Shown: positions 1-9,022 of the stretch, one piece after another
How positions within the stretch are numbered: position 1 is the first letter of the stretch
How the letters are laid out: each line of letters begins with the position of its first letter
Notes under the pieces: generated by a model
Told to the model about the DNA's origin: nothing
The model's input: the letters and a program-made list of their open reading frames with translations, nothing else
Databases searched by the model: none
Source: Paracoccus onchidii
Lineage (GTDB): Bacteria; Pseudomonadota; Alphaproteobacteria; Rhodobacterales; Rhodobacteraceae
Direction: 5' to 3'
Assembly: GCF_028294535.1 (NCBI RefSeq)
Contig: NZ_JAQBIE010000005.1
Coordinates: 124,001-188,000 of the forward strand
DNA length: 64,000 bases
Translations under genes and position numbers: made by a program

Positions 1-33
1 TGGCTCTCGGAGGAAGCCCGGATGCCATGGCGT

Positions 34-173
34 GGACTTGCCCGGAGAAAATGGAGAGCGCCAACTGAGGAACCGGGAGGTGTTCTATGTCCTACTGAAA
101 ACGACTGACGCGGGAGTTCAGGCGTGAAGCGCTGGGGCTGGCATTGACCAGCGGCCGGACAATGCGAGAGATC
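34..173 (+). pseudogene. IS3-family orfA transposase remnant, 5' end only
   Basis: A short stretch from about position 99 reads KRLTREFRREALGLALTSG and continues to MREI, which is typical of the helix-turn-helix OrfA protein at the start of IS3-family elements. A ribosome site (GGGAGGTG) and an ATG at 87 precede it, but the frame from that ATG meets TGA at its fourth codon. About 25 residues remain before the sequence is cut at 174 by the end of another insertion element. The bases from about 34 look like the IS left end, but this boundary is uncertain. It is a dead fragment; the family call rests on the residue pattern only. Confidence 0.6.
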
Positions 174-413
174 GGCGCTGTTGCGCAAATCAGCGAATGA
201 TCCCACTTGCCCTTTCCCCGAGCACACTTATCCCGCGGCCACGGCCATCAGGATACCGAGTGCCGTGAAGCGGTTGAGGGCCACCGCGCGGATCCGCTTC
301 GTCATCCGGGGCATTCCGCCGTCAGTCGCGACAGCTTGGCAACTGGTCCGAAATCCCGCGACCGCCTTTGATTCAAACGGTGAACCACTGGCGGCGGTTT
401 GTGCAGCAAAGCC
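174..413 (-). mobile_element. Internally deleted IS5-family (IS903-type) element, about 240 bp
   Basis: Imperfect terminal inverted repeats bound this stretch: GGCGCTGTTGCGCAAATC at 174-191, and at 396-413 the complement of GGCTTTGCTGCACAAACC. These resemble IS903-type ends. Just inside the right end lies GGTTCACCGTTTGAATC on the minus strand, the same subterminal sequence as in the element at 5878. Near the left end the minus strand reads ALNRFTALGILMAVA, matching the C-terminus of IS903-type transposases. Almost the whole transposase gene is missing, so the element resembles a MITE. No 9-bp target duplication is visible at 165-173 versus 414-422. It is inserted in the IS3 fragment. Confidence 0.65.
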
Positions 414-462
414 GAACAGAGCCCAAAGTAGCAAATTCGTGCATACTGCAAGAATGACAGCG

Positions 463-3400
463 TCAATGAAAATCCCGGCTGGGGAATAGACGTTTGGCCT
501 GATCTCGGGGATGCATGGCACGGGAAGGATAGCGCGCTTGCTTGGGGGTATCATCAGCCCGGGGACCTTCGGTGGTTAGGGCTTCTGGTTTTGGGTGGCC
601 CAGTTCGAAAAGCTTATGTGACATATCCTGAATGTCCTGTGCGATTAAATGCACAACGATCCCTTCACGTTGCAGAGACCCTGTTACACGCAAGAGCCGC
701 GCGCCCATGACGATACGCCGAAACCGTTCATAGACAGTCCGCCAGACCACCACGTTACTGACGCCGGTTTCATCCTCGAGCGTCAGGAAGATCACGCCAG
801 AGGCCGTGCCGGGGCGCTGCCGGGTGATGACGAGACCACAGACGCTGTAGCGGCCCAACGGAATTTCAGACAAAGATGAATGTGTCGTAAGCCCCGGAAG
901 TGATGGGCGCAGCAGTTCCATCGGATGGGCACGCAGAGTCAATCGGGTTGCGACATAGTCTTCCACCACCTCTTGGCCCAATTGCATGATGGGCAAGGCA
1001 ACCTGTGGTTCATGAATGTTTTCCCCGTCAATTGGATCGTTGAACAGGGGTAAGGGCTTGGGGCTTTGGATGGCTTTGATTTGCCATAATGCGTCGCGAC
1101 GCGTGAGTCCCATATCTGCAAACGCATCGGCTTCGGCCAGACGCGTCAACACATCAGGTTTCAGGCCTGCGCGTAGCCACAGCGCATTCGGGTCCGGGTA
1201 ACCATTTCCGCGTGCTGCCACAATCCAACCGGCATCTTCCTCTTTCAGCCCTTTGATCTGGCGAAAGCCCAATCGCAGCGCCAAAGTGCCATCCGGTCGG
1301 CGTTCCAGCGTATTGTCCCAATCCGAGTGATTCACGCAGATTGGGCGGGTTTCCACCCCATGTTCGCGCACGTCCCGCACGATCTGAACCGGGGCATAAA
1401 ACCCCATGGGTTGGGAGTTCAGTAAGGCACAGGCAAAGATCGCCGGGTGATGGCATTTGAGCCAGGCCGACACATAGGTCAGCATGGCAAAGGCTGCTGC
1501 GTGGCTTTCGGGGAAGCCGTAATCGGCAAAGCCTTCGATCTGGCCGAAACAACGTTCTGCTACTTCTTGGCTATACCCGTTTTCCAACATGCCGGTGATG
1601 AATTTCTCTCGATAGGTGCCAATGGTTCCCATGCGCCGGAACGAGGCCAGTGAGCGGCGCAGGTGGTCGGCCTCTTCGGCGGTGAACCCCGCGCCGACCA
1701 CTGCGATTTGCAGTGCTTGCTCCTGAAACAATGGCACACCCAGCGTGCGTGCAGTGACCTGTTCCAGCGCAGGGCCGAAGGGTTCTGCCTTTTCCTGACC
1801 GTTTCGGCGCCGGATATAGGGCTGCACCATGTCACCCTGAATGGGGCCAGGGCGGACAATTGCGACCTCGATCACCAGATCATAAAATTTACGGGGCCGC
1901 ATTCGGGGCAGGAAATTCATCTGTGCCCGGCTTTCCACCTGAAAGACGCCAATCGCATCGGCGCGACACAGCATGTCATAGGTGGGTGTATCGCCTTGGG
2001 GCACCGAGGCGATGCTGTGGCTGATATTGTCGTGTTCCTGCATCAGCGCAAAAGCCTTGCGAATACAGCTCAGCATGCCCAGCCCCAAGACATCCACCTT
2101 AAGGATGCCCAAAGCGTCGATATCATCTTTGTCCCAGCAAATTACGGTACGATCCTGCATTGCGGCATTCTCAATCGGCGCGAGCTCATCCAGCCGCCCA
2201 CGCGTGATGACAAAGCCCCCCACATGTTGTGACAGATGACGGGGAAAGCCGATGATTTCTCCAATCAAGCGAATGGTCTGCATCAGGCGGCGGTCATTTG
2301 GATCAAGGCCAAGCTCGCGGATGCGGTCCAGATCCACGCCGCCATTGGTCATACCCCATATCTGACTGGACAGACCTGTGGTCACGTCCTGACTAAGCCC
2401 CATGACCTTGCCCACCTCGCGGATGGCTGCGCGGGTGCGGAAATGGATCACAGTGGCACAAAGCCCGGCGCGGTGGCGGCCGTATTTCGTATAAATCCAC
2501 TGGATCACCTCTTCGCGCCGTTCGTGTTCAAAATCGACGTCAATGTCCGGCGGCTCGCCCCGGTGCTTTGAGACAAATCGTTCGAAAACCATGGCGATCA
2601 TGTCTGGGCTGACATCGGTGATGCCTAGGAGATAACAGAGAATGGAATTGGCAGCAGACCCGCGCCCCTGACATAAAATGCCCTTGGATTTGGCGAATTG
2701 AACAATGTCATGCACGGTCAGGAAATAAGCGGAGAAGTTTAGTTCCTGCACCACGGCCAGCTCTTTTTGCATTAATGTCAGCGCCCGAGCCGGCGGGCCG
2801 TCCGGATGGCGCCGCTTCAACCCCTCCTTGGCAAGCCGTTCCAGACGGGCCTGCGGGGTTTCCCTGTCCGTTTGCTCATGCGGGTATTCATAGGACAGCT
2901 CGCCCAGATCAAAGCTGCACCTATCCGCGATTTCCAATGTGCGGCGCAACGCTGCCGGATGCTTGTGAAAAAGACGCGCCATATCCTGCCCTGCTTTCAA
3001 GCGGCGTTCGCCATTGGGCAGCGCGCGCGTGCCGATCTGGTCGATGGTGATATGTTCGCGCATACAAGTCAGCACATCAGCCAGCTGTCGACGATTGGCC
3101 CGGTGCATCAGCACATCGCCCACAGCGACCATCGGGGCCGAGGCCCTTTGCGCCGCTTGCGCACAGGCATTCAGATAGTCTTGGTCACTGCCGTCATACC
3201 GGGGGGGCGCCCCCAGAAAGACGTGACTCGGGAAATGACGAGCGAGTATCTGAATATCCGTGATGGCCGCGTTCAAACCTTCTTGCGGCAAGGCAATCAG
3301 GATCATGCCTTTGCAGGCGGCGACCATATCTTTGGTGTAAAGAGTGCAGTGCCCTTTTTCTGCGCGCTGCTTGCCTAGGGTCAGCAGGCGCGTCAGCCGT

Positions 3401-3846
3401 TCATAAGCGGCCCGGTCGCGTGGCAGAGCAACCCAATCCACTGAACTGTCCTGCAAGATCAACCGGCACCCTACGATGAGCTTGGGCAACACGATCGTAT
3501 CAGGCTTGGCGAGGGGATCACCCTGATCGCTGACTTGCCGGGACGAACTGTCCATGCGCTGCAGGGATCGTATTTTTACGCTGTCCTGCGTTTCACGTTT
3601 CAGCTGCTTCAACGCAGACCAGGCCCGCACCACACCAGCCAACGAATTTCTGTCTGTAATGGCAATGGCCGACAGGCCCAGCTCGGCCGCCCGCACCACC
3701 AGTTCTTCGGGATGTGATGCCCCAGTCAGAAAGGTGAAGTTTGTGGTGACGCACAGCTCGGCGTATTCCTGCGCCCGCGCACGGGTTCCCAACATATCTC
3801 GCCGGAACGCCTCGGCCGGGCGATGGGTGCGATTGATTTCGATCAT
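463..3846 (-). CDS. dnaE2: Error-prone DNA polymerase DnaE2 (ImuC)
   Basis: This is a 1127-residue C-family DNA polymerase, the translesion subunit of the ImuA-ImuB-DnaE2 mutasome. An N-terminal PHP domain (FTFLTGASHPEEL, AITDRNSLAG, about residues 30-75) is followed by the polymerase palm with QGRGSAANS near 393 and the catalytic PDIDVDF near 433, then helix-hairpin-helix and OB-fold regions (CGLVITRQRPGTASGVIFLTL). The C-terminus ends in PSRDFH, as is usual for DnaE2, so the gene looks intact. The reading frame is open upstream to 3900, but the ATG at 3846 is preferred: it overlaps the imuB stop as ATGA, implying translational coupling, and it gives the usual N-terminus. The family is normally SOS-induced and responsible for damage-induced mutation. 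Confidence 0.95.
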   Translation of the reverse strand: MIEINRTHRPAEAFRRDMLGTRARAQEYAELCVTTNFTFLTGASHPEELVVRAAELGLSAIAITDRNSLAGVVRAWSALKQLKRETQDSVKIRSLQRMDSSSRQVSDQGDPLAKPDTIVLPKLIVGCRLILQDSSVDWVALPRDRAAYERLTRLLTLGKQRAEKGHCTLYTKDMVAACKGMILIALPQEGLNAAITDIQILARHFPSHVFLGAPPRYDGSDQDYLNACAQAAQRASAPMVAVGDVLMHRANRRQLADVLTCMREHITIDQIGTRALPNGERRLKAGQDMARLFHKHPAALRRTLEIADRCSFDLGELSYEYPHEQTDRETPQARLERLAKEGLKRRHPDGPPARALTLMQKELAVVQELNFSAYFLTVHDIVQFAKSKGILCQGRGSAANSILCYLLGITDVSPDMIAMVFERFVSKHRGEPPDIDVDFEHERREEVIQWIYTKYGRHRAGLCATVIHFRTRAAIREVGKVMGLSQDVTTGLSSQIWGMTNGGVDLDRIRELGLDPNDRRLMQTIRLIGEIIGFPRHLSQHVGGFVITRGRLDELAPIENAAMQDRTVICWDKDDIDALGILKVDVLGLGMLSCIRKAFALMQEHDNISHSIASVPQGDTPTYDMLCRADAIGVFQVESRAQMNFLPRMRPRKFYDLVIEVAIVRPGPIQGDMVQPYIRRRNGQEKAEPFGPALEQVTARTLGVPLFQEQALQIAVVGAGFTAEEADHLRRSLASFRRMGTIGTYREKFITGMLENGYSQEVAERCFGQIEGFADYGFPESHAAAFAMLTYVSAWLKCHHPAIFACALLNSQPMGFYAPVQIVRDVREHGVETRPICVNHSDWDNTLERRPDGTLALRLGFRQIKGLKEEDAGWIVAARGNGYPDPNALWLRAGLKPDVLTRLAEADAFADMGLTRRDALWQIKAIQSPKPLPLFNDPIDGENIHEPQVALPIMQLGQEVVEDYVATRLTLRAHPMELLRPSLPGLTTHSSLSEIPLGRYSVCGLVITRQRPGTASGVIFLTLEDETGVSNVVVWRTVYERFRRIVMGARLLRVTGSLQREGIVVHLIAQDIQDMSHKLFELGHPKPEALTTEGPRADDTPKQARYPSRAMHPRDQAKRLFPSRDFH

Positions 3847-5321
3847 GCAAATTCCCCCTGCACAAACCAGCCGGGGTTTTGCGGCGTATAGAATAGCCAC
3901 AACCTGCGCCCCTCACGTGTTTCCACCCGCCAGTAATCGCGCAGGCCGGAATGCCAGTTGTCATCCTGTAGCCACCATTCCGGGGCTATGCGCTCGGGTC
4001 CGGTGGTGCGGCCTGTGGTGAGTGACATTCGTCGCCAGCGAAAGCGTGTAGGAGGGCGTGTGCCTGTTCCGGCAATCGGTTCTGGTGGAAACAGGGTGAT
4101 CGGACGCGGGTGTATTCTGACCCAACGACCGGCCTGGTCAGAATACGCCGCAGGTGCAACGATAAAGCTGCGCTCGGGAATATGGCTGTCAGCGGGTAGG
4201 AACCGATGGATGTTCTCTAACCCGATCCGCGTGCCAAGGCGTGAGATCAGATCGTTCAGCTTGTCTTTTTCGCCACCTGAAACATGGCTGATCTGCTGCA
4301 CCGGCAGAGCCTCTACCTGTGTGGCTTCCAGCCGGAGCTGATCAATGCCGAACCCGGCATCAACCTCGCTCAGTCCTCGCTCAAAAAGCGGCAGGATGCG
4401 CAAGGGCTCGCGCAGAGGGCGTGCCAAACGCAGCTCGACCTGTTGCTGGCCCTGATCCACCCGGCGCAGTGTCACGCACAAGCTCCGCGCACCCATCTCC
4501 TGTGTTTTCAATTTCGCACAAAGCTGAACAAGCAGCCGCTCGGCTCCGGCCATCACATCTGACAGCAAGCCGATCGGTTCGGGCAGGGTCATCCGGACCG
4601 CGAAATGCGGCGGATCAGCATAAGGGGAAATCTCTTCGGGCTGCGTGCCCAAAGCCTGATCCAAACGCAGCAAAAGACCGGGGCCAAACCGGCGGGTTAG
4701 CGGCGCACGCGCGGTGTCCGCCAAGTCGCCAATGCTGCGCAACCCCAAACGTTGTAACGTGGCGGATATGCTGTCGTCGATCCGCAGCGCCGCGACCGGG
4801 AGGGACGTCAAGGCGGCCAGCGTCTCGCCGCTGGGGGCGACACCCTCGCCATAATGCGCCAAGGCCCAAGCCGCCCCACGGGTATCCGCAAGACCTATTT
4901 GTGTTGAAATCCCGGCGCGCATCAGGCGCATGCGTATATCGGCCAGCATAGCCGCCTCTCCGCCAAACAGATGCGCCGAACCAGTGACATCCATCACCAG
5001 CCCATCCTGGCCCTCAAGCCCAACCCAAGGGCAGTAACGTGTCGCCCCGCGACGTAGCGTGTGTAAAAACCTCTGGTCCTGCTCAGGCTGCGCCACCTGG
5101 CTTTGCAGGCTTGGACAAAAGGCCCGCGCATCCGCATAGGGCATTCCCGGATGCAGGCCTTGTTGTGTGGCAGCGGCATTCAGGCAGTGAATCCGGTTGG
5201 CATTTTTCTGCTTCAGCGTCAGCGCAAAAGGCCCGTCGATGTGGCACTGGCGTAAAACCCGGTCACTTGCGAGCCGAGGAAACCATAGTGAGACGACGCG
5301 ACGCCGTATTCCATCGAACAT
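3843..5321 (-). CDS. imuB: ImuB, catalytically degenerate Y-family polymerase homolog
   Basis: The 492-residue product matches ImuB, the Y-family-like adaptor that links DnaE2 to the sliding clamp. It opens with RRRVVSLWFPRLASDRVLR, where an active Y-family enzyme would have a metal-binding aspartate, and the usual SxDE region reads LVMDVTGSAHLFGG. This is the expected loss of catalytic residues in ImuB. Helix-hairpin-helix (LQRLGLRSIGDLADTARAPL) and little-finger regions follow, and the C-terminal WRVETREGRRLWLFY segment is family-typical. The open frame runs to 5477, but the ATG at 5321 fits the family. The gene overlaps the imuA end by 59 bases and dnaE2 by 4 bases, so the three genes form one operon. 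Confidence 0.93.
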   Translation of the reverse strand: MFDGIRRRVVSLWFPRLASDRVLRQCHIDGPFALTLKQKNANRIHCLNAAATQQGLHPGMPYADARAFCPSLQSQVAQPEQDQRFLHTLRRGATRYCPWVGLEGQDGLVMDVTGSAHLFGGEAAMLADIRMRLMRAGISTQIGLADTRGAAWALAHYGEGVAPSGETLAALTSLPVAALRIDDSISATLQRLGLRSIGDLADTARAPLTRRFGPGLLLRLDQALGTQPEEISPYADPPHFAVRMTLPEPIGLLSDVMAGAERLLVQLCAKLKTQEMGARSLCVTLRRVDQGQQQVELRLARPLREPLRILPLFERGLSEVDAGFGIDQLRLEATQVEALPVQQISHVSGGEKDKLNDLISRLGTRIGLENIHRFLPADSHIPERSFIVAPAAYSDQAGRWVRIHPRPITLFPPEPIAGTGTRPPTRFRWRRMSLTTGRTTGPERIAPEWWLQDDNWHSGLRDYWRVETREGRRLWLFYTPQNPGWFVQGEFA

Positions 5322-5817
5322 GCCAGACACCCAATGTTCCCGATTTGTTCTTAATAAGCTCCCATTTTTGCAGAGTCGAGTCTGTGGGGGCGAACACAGG
5401 GCTGCAGCGCCAACGCGTTTCCGCCGCATTGCTGCCCATACCTTCGGGAATACTGGCCAGTCCCGTGGACTTTCCATCCCGTGCAGCCAGCTGCAACCGC
5501 CGCCCTTCAGTCAAGCCCAAAGACTTATTCAGAGACATGACAACCAGCGACACAGCACCAGACCGCAAGGCTTCTTCTGCCACTGCAAGCGTCTCGGGCT
5601 GATTTTTGGTGTTGCAGACGGTTAGTGCCGCAGGCTCTAGGAAATCGGCAAATCCAGTTGGATTGATTTGTGACGTATCCCAGTTTTCGCGGATCCACAT
5701 CGTATGACCATTCAATTGGGCCGAAAGCGCAAAGGAAAACACACATGCACCCGCCCCACAAACCTCATGTGTGCGGGATGTGGCAGGTGGAAAAAATGGA
5801 ACCTCGGCATTTTGCAT
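5263..5817 (-). CDS. imuA: ImuA, SOS mutasome accessory protein (RecA/SulA-like)
   Basis: About 184 residues from the only in-frame ATG. The segment THEVCGAGACVFSFALSAQ corresponds to the conserved start of ImuA, and EEALRSGAVSLVVMSLNK and GLTEGRRLQLAARDGKSTG follow in the expected order, as does the C-terminal RWRCSPVFAPTDS. ImuA is the partner that recruits or regulates ImuB/DnaE2. The true start is uncertain: a TTG at 5853 has an AAGG seven bases upstream, and the open frame continues to a TTG at 5892 that lies inside the inverted repeat of the adjacent IS. The native upstream region, including any promoter, therefore seems to have been replaced by the insertion element. Its role is known from the family. 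Confidence 0.85.
   Translation of the reverse strand: MQNAEVPFFPPATSRTHEVCGAGACVFSFALSAQLNGHTMWIRENWDTSQINPTGFADFLEPAALTVCNTKNQPETLAVAEEALRSGAVSLVVMSLNKSLGLTEGRRLQLAARDGKSTGLASIPEGMGSNAAETRWRCSPVFAPTDSTLQKWELIKNKSGTLGVWHVRWNTASRRLTMVSSARK
5336..5350. promoter_or_regulatory. Candidate LexA box GTTC-N7-GTTC before imuB
   Basis: The plus strand reads GTTCCCGATTTGTTC, an exact fit to the direct-repeat LexA operator GTTC-N7-GTTC known in Alphaproteobacteria. It lies 15 bases upstream of the imuB start and inside the 3' end of imuA. An exact 8-base match is expected about twice by chance in 64 kb on both strands, so its position beside an SOS gene is the main argument. It could drive SOS control of imuB-dnaE2 from within the operon, or be coincidence. 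Confidence 0.4.
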
Positions 5818-5877
5818 GGGCAGAATGTAGCGAGAAACACCGAGGTCAATCAATGCCGGACCTTGCTGCAACGACAA

Positions 5878-6628
5878 GGCTTTGTGGCACAAATCGCCGT
5901 CAGTGGTTCACCGTTTGAATCCAGTTTGACAGCTTTTCGGCATGAGCAGTTGGGCCCCGACGAAGTGCAAGACCGGAACGGGCCTTCGTCCAGCACAGCG
6001 TTGCAACAGCGCGGATCGCTGTCCATTTGGTTTGATCCCGAGATTGTCTGGGCATCGCCGCCGAGCGGCAAGCGTGGTCGGCAACAACGGTTCAGCGATG
6101 CGGCGATCCAGACCTGCCTGACATTGAACGTGTCATTCGGAATGCCATTGCGGCACCCATGTTGCCGGAATTGATTGATTGATCAGATCCCGGCCGATCA
6201 GACCATCGGATCAGTGACCGCCGGCGGGGCCTATATCACGCGTAGATGCCATGGCGCGATTGCTTCGCGTGGCGCTCATGCCGTCATCCCGCCGCGCAAG
6301 AATGCCAAACCCCGGAAACCCTGAAGCGTCGGTGCCTTCGCTCGCAACGAGGCAGTGAATGCAGCGTGATATCTGGGTCGAGCTATCTGGCGACAATGGC
6401 GCGGATGTCACCGCCGAAGCCGCGTCGAGGCCAGGATGAACTGCATCAAACTTCTTGGCCAACCCCTGATGACCAGAGACCTTGACCGGCAGGTCGCGGA
6501 AACCCAGATCCGCATCGCGGTGCTCAACCGCCACACCGCTCTTGGCATATCTGTCACAGAGCCAAGAGAATAAGTCCGTCCGCGAAAAGGGAAAGCCCGA
6601 TTGCACCCCCGGTTCGTACAACAAAACC
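5878..6628 (+). mobile_element. Decayed IS5-family (IS903-type) element
   Basis: Inverted repeats GGCTTTGTGGCACAAATC (5878-5895) and the complement of GGTTTTGTTGTACGAACC (6611-6628) bound a broken DDE transposase gene on the plus strand. The N-terminal part reads SIWFDPEIVW and GKRGRQQRFSDAAIQTCL (about 6022-6120). Roughly the central 100 codons are then missing, and the frame resumes at LIDQIPADQTIGSVTAGGAY (about 6173-6230), where the usual catalytic TADGAYDT has become TAGGAYIT. RSRVEARMNCIKLLGQPL and NRHTALGISVTE near 6418-6570 are the C-terminal part. Stops interrupt several places. The element cannot encode an active transposase. Its orientation is opposite to the 174-413 copy. Confidence 0.8.
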
Positions 6629-6747
6629 CATATCGAATAACGACGGGTAACCTGCGCGACCGACACATCTGCGGCCATGGCCTGCTCGAAGGCCGACCGC
6701 TTCTTCTGGCTCTTCTTGCCCGTTATGGGGTGCCTCATGATGTCCAT
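6629..6747 (-). pseudogene. IS66-type tnpA fragment interrupted by the IS903-type element
   Basis: From an ATG at 6747, preceded by an AGGAGGAA ribosome site, the minus strand reads MDIMRHPITGKK and then AADVSVAQVTRRYS. This matches the helix-turn-helix region of IS66-family TnpA (typically VSVAQVARRY). After about 38 codons the frame runs into the inverted repeat of the neighbouring IS at 6628, so the gene is truncated. No TnpB or TnpC gene follows. The family assignment rests on one motif and is moderately secure. Bases 6748-6861 hold only its leader and the space before the next gene. Confidence 0.5.
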
Positions 6748-6861
6748 TATCGATGATGAACACTAACGGCTTCGGATTCCTCCTGTCAGAGCGGCACCAG
6801 CGGACGAATACGGAGATGCTGCGTTCTTGCAAGGGCTTGTGGCGGGTTCCAGACCGAAAAT

Positions 6862-8454
6862 TCATGTCAGCAACATCTGAAGTATGGCGGGAATTTGTTC
6901 AGGCAGATCGTCGGCAATCAGACCTGGCCCAAATTTACGGGCGGCGCTTGCGTGTATCAACGCGGCGAGGGCGGCTGCGTCTGTCGCGGGCAGGCTGCGT
7001 GCCAGCAACCCGGTCGCGATTCCCGCAAGGGTGTCGCCAGATCCGGCGGTGGCGAGCCATGGCACGTCCAGAGCGGTGTGAATATAACATGCGCCGGTGG
7101 GCGCGGCGATCACGGTGTCCGGACCCTTCAGCAAGGTTACCGCATTGCTCTGATGGGCGGCCATCCGCAACATATCAATGCGCGATGGTGTTGGCGTGAG
7201 TTGATCGGTTGGACCGCGGCCCTGCTTGGCGGCTATGTTCGGGAACAGGCGGGAAAATTCGCCCTCATGCGGTGTCATCACGCATTTTTCGTGAAGCCGC
7301 GCGAACAGGGAGCGATCCCGCGACAGGGCCGTAAGTGCATCGGCGTCCAGCAGGCAGGGGCGCCCCGCGGCAAGAATCGCGGGCAGCAAGGCTGTTGCGC
7401 GCGCGATGCCACAGCCGGGACCAATGCATATGGCGGTGATGCGGGGGTCGGCAAGCAGGTCTTGCAGCTCTTGCGTGTCGTCCACGGGGTGGCGCATCAA
7501 GGCGTCCGGGGTGGTATTGTGTTCGGGCATCGCCTGCGATGGCGGGCAAATCGTCACCAGCCCGGCTCCGATCCGCAGGGCGGCCCGTGCAGCGAGGCGT
7601 GCGGCCCCCGCATGTTCCGCACCGCCCGCAATGACAAGCGCATGCCCATGCCGGAATTTGTGGTCCAAGGGGGATTTCGCCAGTCGTTGCGCGATTGCGG
7701 GACGGACCTGAGATCGCGAAAATGGAAACTGCGGCCAGATCGCTTGTAGCGGGGGCGCGGGACTGACCGTCCCTTTCGTTTCTGGTAACCCGATATCCAC
7801 GATCTGCAAATCGCCCGTCAACAGGCAGCCGGGTCGCAACAGATGCCCCGGCTTTGGTCGGTGAAACGCGACCGTCATGTTTGCGCGTGGCGCGTGTTGC
7901 ATATGTTCGGATGACCAGCCGGGCATCTGGCCACTGTCAAGGTCGAGGCCGCTGATGCAGTCGATGGCATAAATCCTGCCGCTATAGCGTTCGGCGTCGT
8001 CGTTCCGGCCACCCAGACGCAAGAGGATCCTGTGCAGGTCGCCCGCAACCTTGCGTGTCAGCCCGGTTCCGAAGATGGCGTCGACATAAATATTCGCGGG
8101 CGGTTCACACATCAGCTGAGCGTCACTTAGCGGGCGGATCTGTCCCCGTTTCAGCCACATGTCTTTCATATGGGCGGCATCCGCCCCGGGCGTGTTGTCC
8201 ATGCCCAGAACCCGAACGCTCCATCCCGCATCATGCAAATGGCGCGCGACCACATAGCCGTCGCCGCCGTTATTGCCCGGGCCGCACAGGACGATCACAT
8301 CTTTGGGCGAGGGCGTTGCCTGCTGGATCAATGCGGCCGCTGCCGCGCCGGCCTGTTCCATCAGCGCCAGCCCGGTGACCGCACCGCTGCCTATTGCGTC
8401 AGATTCGATGGCGCGCATTTGGGCGCTGGTCAGTATTTCGGATCCAATTAGCAC
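6862..8454 (-). CDS. nnr: Bifunctional NAD(P)H-hydrate epimerase/dehydratase
   Basis: 530 residues with two domains that together repair damaged NAD(P)HX. The N-terminal YjeF-type epimerase domain (about 1-220) carries the Rossmann motif VIVLCGPGNNGGDGYVVARH near residues 53-72. The C-terminal ADP- or ATP-dependent dehydratase domain (about 245-525) is a ribokinase-like fold with GHALVIAGG, CIGPGCGIA and the signature AGSGDTLAGIATGL. Length and domain order match the bacterial fusion (NnrE-NnrD). It is divergent from glnB, with about 155 bases between the starts that must hold both promoters. The start ATG at 8454 gives the expected LTSAQMRAIE N-terminus. Confidence 0.95.
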   Translation of the reverse strand: MLIGSEILTSAQMRAIESDAIGSGAVTGLALMEQAGAAAAALIQQATPSPKDVIVLCGPGNNGGDGYVVARHLHDAGWSVRVLGMDNTPGADAAHMKDMWLKRGQIRPLSDAQLMCEPPANIYVDAIFGTGLTRKVAGDLHRILLRLGGRNDDAERYSGRIYAIDCISGLDLDSGQMPGWSSEHMQHAPRANMTVAFHRPKPGHLLRPGCLLTGDLQIVDIGLPETKGTVSPAPPLQAIWPQFPFSRSQVRPAIAQRLAKSPLDHKFRHGHALVIAGGAEHAGAARLAARAALRIGAGLVTICPPSQAMPEHNTTPDALMRHPVDDTQELQDLLADPRITAICIGPGCGIARATALLPAILAAGRPCLLDADALTALSRDRSLFARLHEKCVMTPHEGEFSRLFPNIAAKQGRGPTDQLTPTPSRIDMLRMAAHQSNAVTLLKGPDTVIAAPTGACYIHTALDVPWLATAGSGDTLAGIATGLLARSLPATDAAALAALIHASAARKFGPGLIADDLPEQIPAILQMLLT

Positions 8455-8561
8455 GATGTCTGCCTATAAAATGGTCATTTAGCGTAAATAATGTGCAGTC
8501 AGGCCCGGTCTTGCGGGTCGGTCACCTATTCGGCGGCGTGTCGCATTTACCCCGCCCATGA

Positions 8562-8948
<387 letters not shown>

Positions 8949-9022
8949 GGCGGGTCGGTCATAAGGAACAGAACGCCCGGCCGCGCAGGCAGTCGGGCGC
9001 GATATTTGAAGAAAGGGAAGAG

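Noticed and set aside
165..422. 9-bp target duplication around the left IS903-type remnant
   Set aside because: The flanks CGAGAGATC and GAACAGAGC do not match.
5904..5919. GTTC-N7-GAAT sequence resembling a LexA site near the imuA 5' end
   Set aside because: It is part of the conserved subterminal sequence of the IS903-type elements and also occurs in the 174-413 copy.
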